Of a stretch of 64,000 nt of DNA, positions 51,475-60,815 are shown piece by piece. A model generated the notes under the pieces. It saw nothing but the letters and a program-made list of their open reading frames with translations, was not told the DNA's origin and made no database searches. The DNA is taken from positions 124,001 through 188,000 of the forward strand of contig JAFQDD010000016.1 in assembly GCA_017416145.1 (NCBI GenBank). The letters are read 5' to 3'. The position numbers and the translations under genes are program-made. The number at the start of each line of letters is the position of its first letter. Position 1 is the first letter of the stretch. This DNA is from Spirochaetaceae bacterium. GTDB lineage: Bacteria > Spirochaetota > Spirochaetia > Treponematales > Treponemataceae.

Positions 51475-52776
51475 CTAAGCTTTAATTGCTTCAAAAATTA
51501 GATTTGCAATAAAAATCACTGCTAAAACCCAAGTAACAACAGGCACTTCTTTAGCTTTTTTACCAGCAATTTTACAAATTACATAAGAAATCATACCGAA
51601 TGCAATACCTTTTGAAATTGAGTAAGCAAATGGCATAACCATAATTGTAATAAATGCTGGAATTCCTTCTGTTAAATCTTGGAAATCAATAGAAGAAATT
51701 GATTGCATCATCAAGAATCCAACGAAAATTAGTGCTGGAGCTGTTGCTGCACTAGGAATCAATGCAAATAATGGTGTAAAGAAAAGAGCTAGTAAGAACA
51801 TAATTGCTGTTACAACTGAAGAAAGACCTGTGCGTCCACCAGCTGCAACACCTGATGAAGATTCAACAAAAGATGTAACAGTTGAAGTACCAAGACAAGC
51901 ACCAGCTACTGTACCAATAGCGTCAGCAAGTAAAGCACCTTTTACGTTTGGAATATTTCCTTTTTCATCAACAAGACCAGCTTGTTCTGTAACACCCATT
52001 AGAGTACCGATTGTATCAAACAAGTCTGTGAATAAGAATGTGAAGAATACAATGAAGAATTTTCCAGTTAATACACTACCCCATTCAAATTTAAATAGAA
52101 GTGGAGCTTCTGGTAGTGAAAATGGTTTCCATCCTTCTGGAACAGTTGTTACACCAAATGGAATACCAACAATTGTTGTTAATGCAATACCAATTAAGAT
52201 TGCACCTGGAACTTTTAGAATGTAAAGTACGATTGTAATTACAAGACCAATAATTGCTACCAAAGCAGAAGGAACATTCAAGTTTACAAATCCAATAATT
52301 GTACCAGTATCAGAAGAAGTAATTCCGGCATTGCTTAATCCGATTAAACAGATAAACAATCCAATACCAACAGCAACAGCTTTTCTTAGTGTTGCAGGGA
52401 TTGAATTGATAATTGCTTCACGAACACCGAATAGAGAAAGTAAAATGAATAAAATACCTTCTAATAAAACAGCTGTTAAAGCAAATTGCCATGAACAACC
52501 CATTCCAAAACATACTGTGTAAGTAAAGAATGCGTTTAACCCCATACCAGGTGCCAAAGCTACTGGTAAGTTTGCCAAAAATGCCATAACCAAAGTTGCA
52601 ATTGCAGAAGCAATAGCTGTTGCTGTGAAAACGCCACCAAAAGGCATTCCAGTTTCTGACAACATTCCAGGATTTACTGCAAGGATATAAGCCATAGCCA
52701 AGAAAGTTGTAATACCGGCAACAACTTCTCTACCTACAGTAGTTCCTCTCTCCTGAAGTTTGAATAACTTTTCCAT
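51475..52776 (-). CDS. NCS2 family purine permease (AzgA/PbuG-like)
   Basis: This 433-residue nucleobase permease with 12-14 helices has GITTFLAMAYILAVNP, LANLPVALAPGMGLNAFF and GTSTVTSFVESSSGVAAGGRTG, the AzgA-type hypoxanthine/guanine/adenine signature. It imports purine bases with H+. The ATG at 52776 has GGAG eight bases upstream; an earlier in-frame start at 52824 is less likely. Confidence 0.92.
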   Translation of the reverse strand: MEKLFKLQERGTTVGREVVAGITTFLAMAYILAVNPGMLSETGMPFGGVFTATAIASAIATLVMAFLANLPVALAPGMGLNAFFTYTVCFGMGCSWQFALTAVLLEGILFILLSLFGVREAIINSIPATLRKAVAVGIGLFICLIGLSNAGITSSDTGTIIGFVNLNVPSALVAIIGLVITIVLYILKVPGAILIGIALTTIVGIPFGVTTVPEGWKPFSLPEAPLLFKFEWGSVLTGKFFIVFFTFLFTDLFDTIGTLMGVTEQAGLVDEKGNIPNVKGALLADAIGTVAGACLGTSTVTSFVESSSGVAAGGRTGLSSVVTAIMFLLALFFTPLFALIPSAATAPALIFVGFLMMQSISSIDFQDLTEGIPAFITIMVMPFAYSISKGIAFGMISYVICKIAGKKAKEVPVVTWVLAVIFIANLIFEAIKA

Positions 52777-52879
52777 TATTTTACTCCTCATATCTGGAAA
52801 ATTTGATAAAATATTATACAACATAAAGTTTTTTTTTACAAATTGTTATTTCTCTTGATAAAAATGATAAAAAAAGCAA

Positions 52880-52924
52880 AAAAAAACTGTCTATAGTTTA
52901 TATCAAATAAACCTCATAGACAGT
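52880..52924 (-). terminator. Terminator of the SpoIIE/STAS/carboxypeptidase operon
   Basis: ACTGTCTAT (52886-52894) pairs with ATAGACAGT (52916-52924). The A-run to the left gives the T-tract on the minus strand, 20 bases after the carboxypeptidase stop. Confidence 0.82.
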
Positions 52925-52945
52925 CTGTTAAGTGATATAGCAAAA

Positions 52946-53806
52946 TTAGTTCACTTTTGGAGTAATATCTGCATTTTTATATAAATCAATAAAATCCATC
53001 ATATATTGTTGAACATTGTTAAACCATTTTTCCTGCATGAAAACAGCACTTTGTCCAATATATCTGTAGTGCCAACATTCCCAGCGATAACCTGTAACTG
53101 GCTCATATCCCTCTGGAAAGGAAAGTGAAAAACCATACTTATGAGCATTTGCCTCAAGCCATTTTCCAGACTTTGTTTCAGCAAACTCATCTGTAATCGA
53201 ACCAAAGTCTATGGCTGTTCCGGTTTGATGTTGACTTGTTCCAGGAGCGGCACTTTCTCTATCCGCAGCTTCTTTTCCCATTTGTCGAACATTTCGCTCA
53301 TAAATTGTTTTTTGATAATCATAACTACGATATGTAGAACTTACCACAAGATTTGAGATTCCATCAGCTTTTGCAGCGATAGCCATTTTTCGAAGAGCTT
53401 CTTCTACACAAACTCGCAAACTCAAATCAGTTCGACTAATGGCATAATCATTGTTTTTTTCCAATGGGAGCAAATCCTCTGGAACAAAACTATTTGCAAG
53501 ATAATGCCTTTTATCAACCAGTAAAAGCAAACCATTTTCATCCGAAGCAATTAGATTATTAATATCTTGGATAAAATCAGCAGTATTACCTTGAATATTA
53601 TCAGCAATAGCATTGATTTCTTCTTCATATCCTGCTTTATAGTAAATATTTCTAAAAGAATCTAAAGCTATAACTAACCGTTGTTCATCAGGAGAAAGCA
53701 CAATTTCAGGTTCCTCTGCTTTCTTTGCTTTTGAACAAGAAAAAAGACAAGAAATTTCTAAAAGTAAAAACAAAGAAAGACACAAATATAAAAATCTCTT
53801 TGTCAT
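52946..53806 (-). CDS. D-alanyl-D-alanine carboxypeptidase, VanY/M15B family lipoprotein
   Basis: This 286-residue zinc peptidase has a lipoprotein-type signal (SCLFSC, Cys20 or Cys24). Catalytic motifs are SSTYRSYDYQ, SQHQTGTAIDF (His and Asp zinc ligands) and RWECWHYRYIG (final His). It trims the terminal D-Ala of peptidoglycan stem peptides outside the cytoplasm. It starts two bases after the STAS gene stop, so it is co-transcribed with a partner-switching signalling module. Confidence 0.9.
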   Translation of the reverse strand: MTKRFLYLCLSLFLLLEISCLFSCSKAKKAEEPEIVLSPDEQRLVIALDSFRNIYYKAGYEEEINAIADNIQGNTADFIQDINNLIASDENGLLLLVDKRHYLANSFVPEDLLPLEKNNDYAISRTDLSLRVCVEEALRKMAIAAKADGISNLVVSSTYRSYDYQKTIYERNVRQMGKEAADRESAAPGTSQHQTGTAIDFGSITDEFAETKSGKWLEANAHKYGFSLSFPEGYEPVTGYRWECWHYRYIGQSAVFMQEKWFNNVQQYMMDFIDLYKNADITPKVN

Positions 53807-53808
53807 TT

Positions 53809-54135
53809 TTAAACCACCTCTGTTACAGAGTGAATAATATTAAATGTGTCAGTAAAACCAGTGGAATTTATGGCATTTAGTGCTTCAACAGACGGATTCA
53901 TCATATAGAAAACATTTCCACATTCTTCTCCATCATTAAATACACCCATAAATACGCCCAATCCAGAAGAATCTATACTTTGTACATTTGATAAATCAAC
54001 TACTAGATTTGTTTCTTGAATATAAGAATAAGCTTTTGCTTTAAAATCAACAAAAGTATAGGAACTAATTACACCGCCTAATTCAAGTAAAATGTAATTG
54101 GCACCACGTTTTTCTGTTATAGTTAAGACGTCCAT
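53809..54135 (-). CDS. STAS-domain anti-sigma factor antagonist
   Basis: This 108-residue single STAS domain has the phosphorylatable serine in VQSIDSSGLGVF (Asp55, Ser56/57), as in SpoIIAA/RsbV. Dephosphorylation by a SpoIIE-type phosphatase would activate it. GGGGAG precedes its ATG. No matching anti-sigma kinase (RsbW) lies in the window. Confidence 0.9.
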   Translation of the reverse strand: MDVLTITEKRGANYILLELGGVISSYTFVDFKAKAYSYIQETNLVVDLSNVQSIDSSGLGVFMGVFNDGEECGNVFYMMNPSVEALNAINSTGFTDTFNIIHSVTEVV

Positions 54136-54148
54136 TTATCTCCCCTTA

Positions 54149-56293
54149 TTATTTTGTAAGATATTTCATAATTACAACACTTACGTCGTCTTCAAGTTCT
54201 TTTGATGTAAAGTCTAAAAGTTGGTCATACAAGAATTGGCTCATTTTTTCACCTGGGAATCCAAGATTTTCCACAATTGATTGAGAAATTCTGTCTTTTC
54301 CAAACATTTCACCACGAATATTTTTTGCATTTAATAATCCGTCTGTACAAGCTAAAACAATGTCACCAGGATTAAACTTTACCTTTTTTACTTTTAGGAG
54401 TTTTTCAATATTTTTAACAAATCCTAAAACTCTTCCTTCACCTTGGATTTCGATAACATTGTTGTAAGATTGGTTATACATCAACAAAGCTGGAACTCCA
54501 CAGTTTAGGTAATACAAGGTATTTTCTGTAAAATCAATCAATCCAAAAACACCAGCAAAGAAAGTTCCCTTTGGCAAATTATCACGGATAAAAACATTTA
54601 CCTTTTGCACAAGTTGTTTAAAATCCTTTGTTTCAGCCAAGAAGGTTCTAACAATAGACTTCAAGATAACAGATGACATACTTGCGTTGATACCTTTTCC
54701 ACTAATATCACCAAGTACTATCATATGTTTTGTATCATTTAATTTAATAAAGTCCACATATTCACCACCAAGGTTGTGGGCGGCAATCGACAAATATCCA
54801 ACATCAACTTTTGGATTTTTGATAAAGTCCATATTTTCTTGAATTGACTGGATAATTTGTCCAGACATCTGGATTTCTCGGTTTACAGTACCAACAACAG
54901 ATTCGTTTGTAATATTTTTTAAGTAGTAACCAAAAACGAAGAAATATGAATAAAAACGATTGAAAACTGCAAAGTCGTAATCTGTATACTCGTTTCCAAG
55001 ATATTTTTCACCGAGAAGCATAGCACTAAAAACGTGTCCACCTTCTGCAAGTAAAATCAAAACTTCAGTTTTTGTTTCTTCAAACAAATCGTTTAATTCT
55101 TTTTTTACACTTAACAAGTAGCGTTTTGTTTCCACTTGATTTTTGAAAATAACCATTTTGTTTGCACTGGTAGCACAAGAAAAAATTGGGCTTTTTGAAG
55201 GAATTTTAATTTGTTTATTATCAGAACTATATAAAGTTACCAAACCTTCATCACCTGATTCAATAAGGAAGTCTACATCATCAGTATGAACATTGTCTTT
55301 AAAATATCCTCTAAGTTGTTCAAAAAGAACTTCTGGACTTTCTGTATAATCCAAAGATGCAAGGTCTTTTTCAAATTGTTGGATATAGTTTGTTGTTCTA
55401 TTTCTGCGGAATTTTTTCAAATATTTTGAAATCTGATATCGAGCAAACAAAAGAACACCAATTATTGCACCATAAATAACCATAAAAAGTGCAATATTAG
55501 TAATTCTTAGAGGTTGTAAAATTGTATAGAATAAACCTGCCAAAAATCCTAATACTAGATAATTTACAGCAAAATCTATAGCAGCGGCCAAAAGAGTTTT
55601 TATATCAAATAAAACTGATTGCAAAACGATTTTGTACAATAAATAGATTTCAAAAGCAAAACCGAAAGGCAAAAGCAAGTCAAAACTTGGAATAAGTGAA
55701 CCACCAATGTATCCAAATCCGAAGAAAGTTGCCCAACCCAAAACTACAACAGCTGCCACCAAAACCATTTGTTGTCTATAAAGTTTGTTTTTTGTAACTT
55801 CAATTCGCAAAAAGATAGAAATCACAGAAATAGCAGGTAGTCCAGCAAGGAAAACCATCTCATAAATTGCATCCCAGTGAATCCCAAACAAAGGAAATTC
55901 TTGGGCTTGTACAACTAGTCCGTGGGAAATTGATGTAGAAACAAAATCAACTTTTGTGAAAGTGATATAAAATCCCAAAACAAGCAATGCAACTACAAGT
56001 ATTTTGTTTAGTACCGTACTTTTACAACTTGGAAATCTACAAACATAACTGGTTACAAGAATTGAAAAATATGCAATTAAAAGCATATAGATTTTTCCAG
56101 CTATACTAGCAATCTGATTATTTCCCCAAAAATTAAAGAGGATACTAATCGCATTCATCAAAGCCACAACAGCCAAAATGAGAATTGGACTAATCAACTG
56201 TTTTGTTCGAGTTGCTTCCGAGTGCATATCTGCAAAAGAAGAAAACCATACTAAAATTGAAAACAAAAAGACATTTAATAAAATATAAACCAT
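54149..56293 (-). CDS. Multi-pass membrane protein with SpoIIE-type PP2C phosphatase
   Basis: The 714-residue protein has seven to ten N-terminal membrane helices (to about residue 290), a GAF-like middle and a C-terminal SpoIIE phosphatase domain (about 490-714; VGYLSIAAHNLGGEYVDF, VLGDISGKGINASM, CTDGLLNAKN, DDVSVVIMKY). The metal-binding Asp residues are present. I start at the ATG at 56293 with GAGG upstream, one base after the preceding gene's stop. It should dephosphorylate the adjacent STAS protein. Confidence 0.9.
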   Translation of the reverse strand: MVYILLNVFLFSILVWFSSFADMHSEATRTKQLISPILILAVVALMNAISILFNFWGNNQIASIAGKIYMLLIAYFSILVTSYVCRFPSCKSTVLNKILVVALLVLGFYITFTKVDFVSTSISHGLVVQAQEFPLFGIHWDAIYEMVFLAGLPAISVISIFLRIEVTKNKLYRQQMVLVAAVVVLGWATFFGFGYIGGSLIPSFDLLLPFGFAFEIYLLYKIVLQSVLFDIKTLLAAAIDFAVNYLVLGFLAGLFYTILQPLRITNIALFMVIYGAIIGVLLFARYQISKYLKKFRRNRTTNYIQQFEKDLASLDYTESPEVLFEQLRGYFKDNVHTDDVDFLIESGDEGLVTLYSSDNKQIKIPSKSPIFSCATSANKMVIFKNQVETKRYLLSVKKELNDLFEETKTEVLILLAEGGHVFSAMLLGEKYLGNEYTDYDFAVFNRFYSYFFVFGYYLKNITNESVVGTVNREIQMSGQIIQSIQENMDFIKNPKVDVGYLSIAAHNLGGEYVDFIKLNDTKHMIVLGDISGKGINASMSSVILKSIVRTFLAETKDFKQLVQKVNVFIRDNLPKGTFFAGVFGLIDFTENTLYYLNCGVPALLMYNQSYNNVIEIQGEGRVLGFVKNIEKLLKVKKVKFNPGDIVLACTDGLLNAKNIRGEMFGKDRISQSIVENLGFPGEKMSQFLYDQLLDFTSKELEDDVSVVIMKYLTK

Positions 56294-56294
56294 A

Positions 56295-57677
56295 TTAGCC
56301 CTCAACCTTTACTGTTAGCATAGTAACGTCATCACGAAGTTTTTTATCGCCGTTGTAAGACAATACCAAGTCTGCAATATCATTGATAATGTGATGTGCA
56401 GATTTATATGCACTATTTTTAATTGTATTCAAATACAATTCTGTATCACCAAGTTCAACACCGTTTTCGTCCATTACTTCAGAAACACCATCAGATGCCA
56501 TAAGAATTAAGTCATCTCGGAAAAGACGTTGTTCTGCAACTTCTACTTCATCTAAATCGATAATACCAATCAAACTACAATTTGATGTAAGTGGCTTAAT
56601 TTTGTATCCATCTGGAGCACGAGTAACGATAATTGGGTCAGACATAGAAGCATTTACATAGCGAATTGTCATTTTTTCTGTATCAATAATACCTATGAAC
56701 AATACTGTGTATTTATCCTGCAAGTGCATTCCTTTAATAGCTTTATCAATAGCTTTTACAACACCAGCCAAATCTTCTTTATTTCCAATGATTTTTACAG
56801 TGTTCATTACCAAACCCATAACCAAAGCAGCTGCAAGACCTTTACCAGAAACGTCTCCAAGCATAACAAGGGTTTTATGTTCATCCATTGGTAAAACTGT
56901 GTAATAGTCTCCAGAAACATTTACAAGAGGACGGAAATAAGCTGCAATATCAAGTTTACTAATTTCAGGAATCTTTTGAGGAAGGAAAGAACGCTGAGTT
57001 TCTGCAAGTTGTTCCCATTCTTGAGAAAGACCTGCAATTTCTGTTAATTCAGCGATTGTTTTTGAACGATCTTCAAATCTCTCAAATTCTTCAAAAAGTC
57101 GCTGATAAATAAGATTATCAAAAAGATGAGTATATCTACAAAATACATAAAGATGTTTTTTGTGAGTTGAAAGGAAAAATCCTCGGGAATTTCTAATATT
57201 TGAAACAACTCCAAGTTCATCACCAAGGAAATAAACACCATCTTTCCAAGATTCTGGGAAGTTCATTTCTAGTTGATTAGAAGTTTTTTCTGCAGCAGTT
57301 AATCTGTCTGGACTGTTATAAATGATGTAATTAGTTTCAGCATCTACATACAAAACAGAACAGTCTGCTTCATCTTCTAAAACATCGTGAATTGCTTCAA
57401 TAAAATCATCAACTGTATAAGAAAAACGTAACCGTTCAATAAATTTCGTTAATAATCCAGTTTCATAAGTCGTTAAAACCTTATCTTGTACCCTTTCTAT
57501 TGCATTATTGGATAGATTTACAGATACCAACAATAATATCGTAAAAATTACCCCTGCAATTCCAACTGAAACTCCAAAAGAAGTTTTTGGAACTAAATAC
57601 AAAGTTAGAAAAACACAAATTAAACCAATAACAATATTGGATGTGAATACAATTATTCTTCTACGTGCTTTGAACAT
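56295..57677 (-). CDS. SpoIIE-type PP2C phosphatase with membrane anchor and GAF-like domain
   Basis: This 460-residue protein has two N-terminal membrane helices (about 6-45), a GAF-like domain (about 75-205), a short coiled segment and a SpoIIE phosphatase domain (about 235-460; LDIAAYFRPLVNVSGDYY, MLGDVSGKGLAAALVMG, MASDGVSEVMD, DDVTMLTVK). It starts at the ATG at 57677 with GAGGA five bases upstream. It is the first gene of an operon with a second phosphatase, a STAS protein and a carboxypeptidase. Confidence 0.9.
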   Translation of the reverse strand: MFKARRRIIVFTSNIVIGLICVFLTLYLVPKTSFGVSVGIAGVIFTILLLVSVNLSNNAIERVQDKVLTTYETGLLTKFIERLRFSYTVDDFIEAIHDVLEDEADCSVLYVDAETNYIIYNSPDRLTAAEKTSNQLEMNFPESWKDGVYFLGDELGVVSNIRNSRGFFLSTHKKHLYVFCRYTHLFDNLIYQRLFEEFERFEDRSKTIAELTEIAGLSQEWEQLAETQRSFLPQKIPEISKLDIAAYFRPLVNVSGDYYTVLPMDEHKTLVMLGDVSGKGLAAALVMGLVMNTVKIIGNKEDLAGVVKAIDKAIKGMHLQDKYTVLFIGIIDTEKMTIRYVNASMSDPIIVTRAPDGYKIKPLTSNCSLIGIIDLDEVEVAEQRLFRDDLILMASDGVSEVMDENGVELGDTELYLNTIKNSAYKSAHHIINDIADLVLSYNGDKKLRDDVTMLTVKVEG

Positions 57678-57780
57678 ACTTTTCCTCAAAAGATGATTTT
57701 AGACTGATGTACTAGTGCAAACTAAAACTGTCCGCAAACTAGTATATCACATTATCGGCAGAAATGAGTAAAAAATTATG

Positions 57781-59253
57781 TTATTTTTTACCAATATTAT
57801 CAAAAGCCTTGTTTACAACTTCCTCGCTTACTTTTGGAGTAAAAGCACTTACAATTGGCACTACAAAAAATGGCACAACCATAGCAATACTAGCTGCAAG
57901 TGGAGAATTTGCTGCTCCCATTGTTAATGTAAGGATAATTGCACAAGCAACTCCAGAGTAAAGTCCTGCGTAAGCTCCAGCTTTTGTAACTTTTTTGCTG
58001 AAAATCCCCAAAATATATGGTGCCATAAAAGCCCCGGACAAAACACCCCATGAAAGAGACATCAAAGTTACGATAAAGCCGATTTGAAGTTTTGAAATCA
58101 AATATGAACAAAGAATAAAAATTGCAGATAAAACTCTCATCATTGCAACAGAAGTTTTTTCTGAAACGTCTTTTTTCAAATATCCCTTGTATAAATCAAT
58201 AGTAATAGAAGAACTTGAAACCAAAATCATAGAAGCTAAAGTTGACATTGAAGCTGACAATACTAAAATCATAATTATTGCCAACAATAGTTCAGGCATT
58301 TGAGTTGTAAGTAATGTTGGAATAATTAAGTCGTAGTTTATGCTACCATCTGCAAGACGAGGAACTGTTTCTAAATCGAAGAAAACGTGACTTAAAACCC
58401 CAGTAAAATATGCACAAACACCGATTACAAGAGCAAAGATTGTAGTGATAACAGCTGCTTTGTTGATAACTGATTCATCTTTTACAGCATAGAACTTTTG
58501 TACCATTTGTGGCATTCCCCAAGTTCCAAAACTTGTCATAAAAACAAGAGAAGCAATAGTTAAGATAGAAGGTTGCTGTGCAAGAGGAACGTGGACTTCA
58601 TAATTTGCTTGTGCCACTGTAATAGCTTCTGTAAATCCACCTGCTTTTACAACAACCACAATCACCATAGCAATTGTTCCACCAAGCATAATAAAACCTT
58701 GGATAAAATCTGTAACAGTAACAGCTGAATATCCACCTAAAACAAGGTAGATTCCAGTAATTCCCACAAGAATGATTAGGGCAAAATCAAAACTAATGTG
58801 AAAAGTTGATTCAAAAAGGTGACCAAGACCTTTGAAAACTGAAGCTGAATATGGAAGCAAAAACACAAAAATCAAAACGGCTGCAATCATTTTTATGTGG
58901 TCAGAATCATAACGAGCTTCCAAAAACTCTGGCATTGTCATTGTGTTTAAGTTTTGTGTCATTCTTCGGGTACGTTTAGCAAGTAAAATCCATGCTAACA
59001 TTGCCCCAAGAATGGCATTTCCAACACCAATCCACAAAGCGTTAAAACCAAACCCCCAACCTTGTTTTCCTGCAAAACCAATAAAAACTACTGCGGAAAA
59101 GTAAGTTGTTCCGTAAGCAAAAGCAGACATCCATGGACCGCAAGAACGCCCACCTAAGAAAAAGTCGTTAAGAGTTGATGTTTTTCTCATTCCCCAAACA
59201 CCAACAACAACCATAACAACTAAAAATACTAGCAACAAAACCAAACTAGCCAT
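57781..59253 (-). CDS. Sodium:solute symporter (SSS family)
   Basis: This 490-residue protein has about 13 membrane helices. Family features are DFFLGGRSCGPWMSAFAYGTTYFSA, GGYSAVTVTDFIQG and the sodium-site helix LVLSASMSTLASMILVSSS. The substrate could be proline, pantothenate or a similar solute and is not predictable. GGAGG precedes the ATG. It follows trkH by 49 bases. Confidence 0.92.
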   Translation of the reverse strand: MASLVLLLVFLVVMVVVGVWGMRKTSTLNDFFLGGRSCGPWMSAFAYGTTYFSAVVFIGFAGKQGWGFGFNALWIGVGNAILGAMLAWILLAKRTRRMTQNLNTMTMPEFLEARYDSDHIKMIAAVLIFVFLLPYSASVFKGLGHLFESTFHISFDFALIILVGITGIYLVLGGYSAVTVTDFIQGFIMLGGTIAMVIVVVVKAGGFTEAITVAQANYEVHVPLAQQPSILTIASLVFMTSFGTWGMPQMVQKFYAVKDESVINKAAVITTIFALVIGVCAYFTGVLSHVFFDLETVPRLADGSINYDLIIPTLLTTQMPELLLAIIMILVLSASMSTLASMILVSSSSITIDLYKGYLKKDVSEKTSVAMMRVLSAIFILCSYLISKLQIGFIVTLMSLSWGVLSGAFMAPYILGIFSKKVTKAGAYAGLYSGVACAIILTLTMGAANSPLAASIAMVVPFFVVPIVSAFTPKVSEEVVNKAFDNIGKK

Positions 59254-59302
59254 TTTTTTAATTCCTCCAAAATATTAGTTTGAACCACAAACTGTTGTAT
59301 TT

Positions 59303-60745
59303 TTACTTTTTCCAATAATCTGGAAATAAAAATAAAAGCATAGTATAAAGTTCCAAGCGACCAGCAATCATAGCAAAGCAAAGCCACCATTTTACACCAT
59401 CAGTAAAAAATCCCATGTTTTCAGTTGGACCAATCAACCCAAAACCAGGCCCAATATTCCCAACTGTAGACAGGGCTGTTGTAAATGAAGTTAAAATATC
59501 AACTCCACTTCCAGCTACAACAAAGGTTGTAAAAACCAAAAGCATAAAATACAAAAAGAAAAAGGCAGAAACATTATAAATTACTTCTTTTCGACCAACT
59601 TCTCCGTTTAGCCGGATAGAAAAAACTCCGTGGGGATGAAGCATTTGTTTTGTTTCGTTGTGCATTTGTTTTCCAAGAATCACCCAGCGAATAACTTTTA
59701 TGCCTCCACTTGTTGAACCAGATGAACCGCCAACAAACATCAAGAAAAATAGAACTAATTGGGCGGCAGGAAGCCAAAGCTCATAATCAGCTGTAGAGAA
59801 TCCTGTAGTAGACATAATGGTGGCAGTTTGAAAAGCAGCTAACCGAAAGGCTTCTTTTATGTTATTTGTTTGTGGAACAAGGAAAATTGTTATTATCAAA
59901 ATTGATGCAAACAAAATTCCAAAATAAGCTTTTAATTCTGTATTCTTAAAAAATTCTCTAGCCCTACCAGTCAAAAGAAAAAAATACAAACTAAAGTTTA
60001 CTCCAGCTAAAATCATAAAAATGCAAATTATCCATTCAATAGCTACAGAGTTGTAGGCAGCGATACTAGCATTTTTTGTGGCAAAACCACCAGTTCCCAA
60101 AGTAGAAAAACTGTAACAAAGAGCATCTACCACAGACATTCCTGCGATTAAAAGACAAATAAACTCCAAAACTGTAAATCCAAGATAAATAAACCAGAGG
60201 ATTTTTGCCGTCATAGTAATCTTTGCAGTCATTTTGGATTTTTCTGGACCAGTTGTTTCTGCTTTGATAAGCTGAAATCCCCCCACCCCCAAGAGAGGAA
60301 GCAAGGCAACTGTAAGTGCTACAATTCCCATACCACCAAGCCAGTGCATTTGACAACGCCATACATTTATTGATTTTGGGAGAATTTCTACATCACTTAA
60401 AATTGTAGCTCCAGTGGTGGTGAATCCAGAAACAGATTCAAAAAAAGCGTCTGTAAAAGATGGGAAAAACCCTGATAAATATAGAGGAATTGAGCCCAGC
60501 AAACTGGAAAAAATCCAACAACAAGCGGTAACTGCAAAATTTCCCTTAATATTTAGATTTGCCTTGTTTTTTCGGAAAATAATCAAAAAGAAAATAGAGA
60601 AAACCCAAGTTATTACCATGGGAATGGCAAAAATCTTTACGCAGAAAAATTCTTTATAAACTAAAGCTACGATTATAGGAATCAAAAAGGTTGCAGAGAC
60701 AATTAGCAAAAGCAATGAAATAATTTTTATAAAGTTTTTTATCAT
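59303..60745 (-). CDS. trkH: TrkH family potassium uptake protein
   Basis: This 480-residue membrane protein has four pore units with filter glycines: GFTTTGATIL, TLGTGGFATK, STTGFSTADY and TVGNIGPGFG. It works with the upstream TrkA. The window therefore carries two potassium systems, KtrAB and TrkAH. It lies 70 bases after trkA in the same direction. Confidence 0.93.
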   Translation of the reverse strand: MIKNFIKIISLLLLIVSATFLIPIIVALVYKEFFCVKIFAIPMVITWVFSIFFLIIFRKNKANLNIKGNFAVTACCWIFSSLLGSIPLYLSGFFPSFTDAFFESVSGFTTTGATILSDVEILPKSINVWRCQMHWLGGMGIVALTVALLPLLGVGGFQLIKAETTGPEKSKMTAKITMTAKILWFIYLGFTVLEFICLLIAGMSVVDALCYSFSTLGTGGFATKNASIAAYNSVAIEWIICIFMILAGVNFSLYFFLLTGRAREFFKNTELKAYFGILFASILIITIFLVPQTNNIKEAFRLAAFQTATIMSTTGFSTADYELWLPAAQLVLFFLMFVGGSSGSTSGGIKVIRWVILGKQMHNETKQMLHPHGVFSIRLNGEVGRKEVIYNVSAFFFLYFMLLVFTTFVVAGSGVDILTSFTTALSTVGNIGPGFGLIGPTENMGFFTDGVKWWLCFAMIAGRLELYTMLLFLFPDYWKK

Positions 60746-60815
60746 TTTTCAATCCGTTAATAACCTGTTTTCTATTTTTTTATTCTAATATCAATTCTAA
60801 TATTAAAATTTTGTA

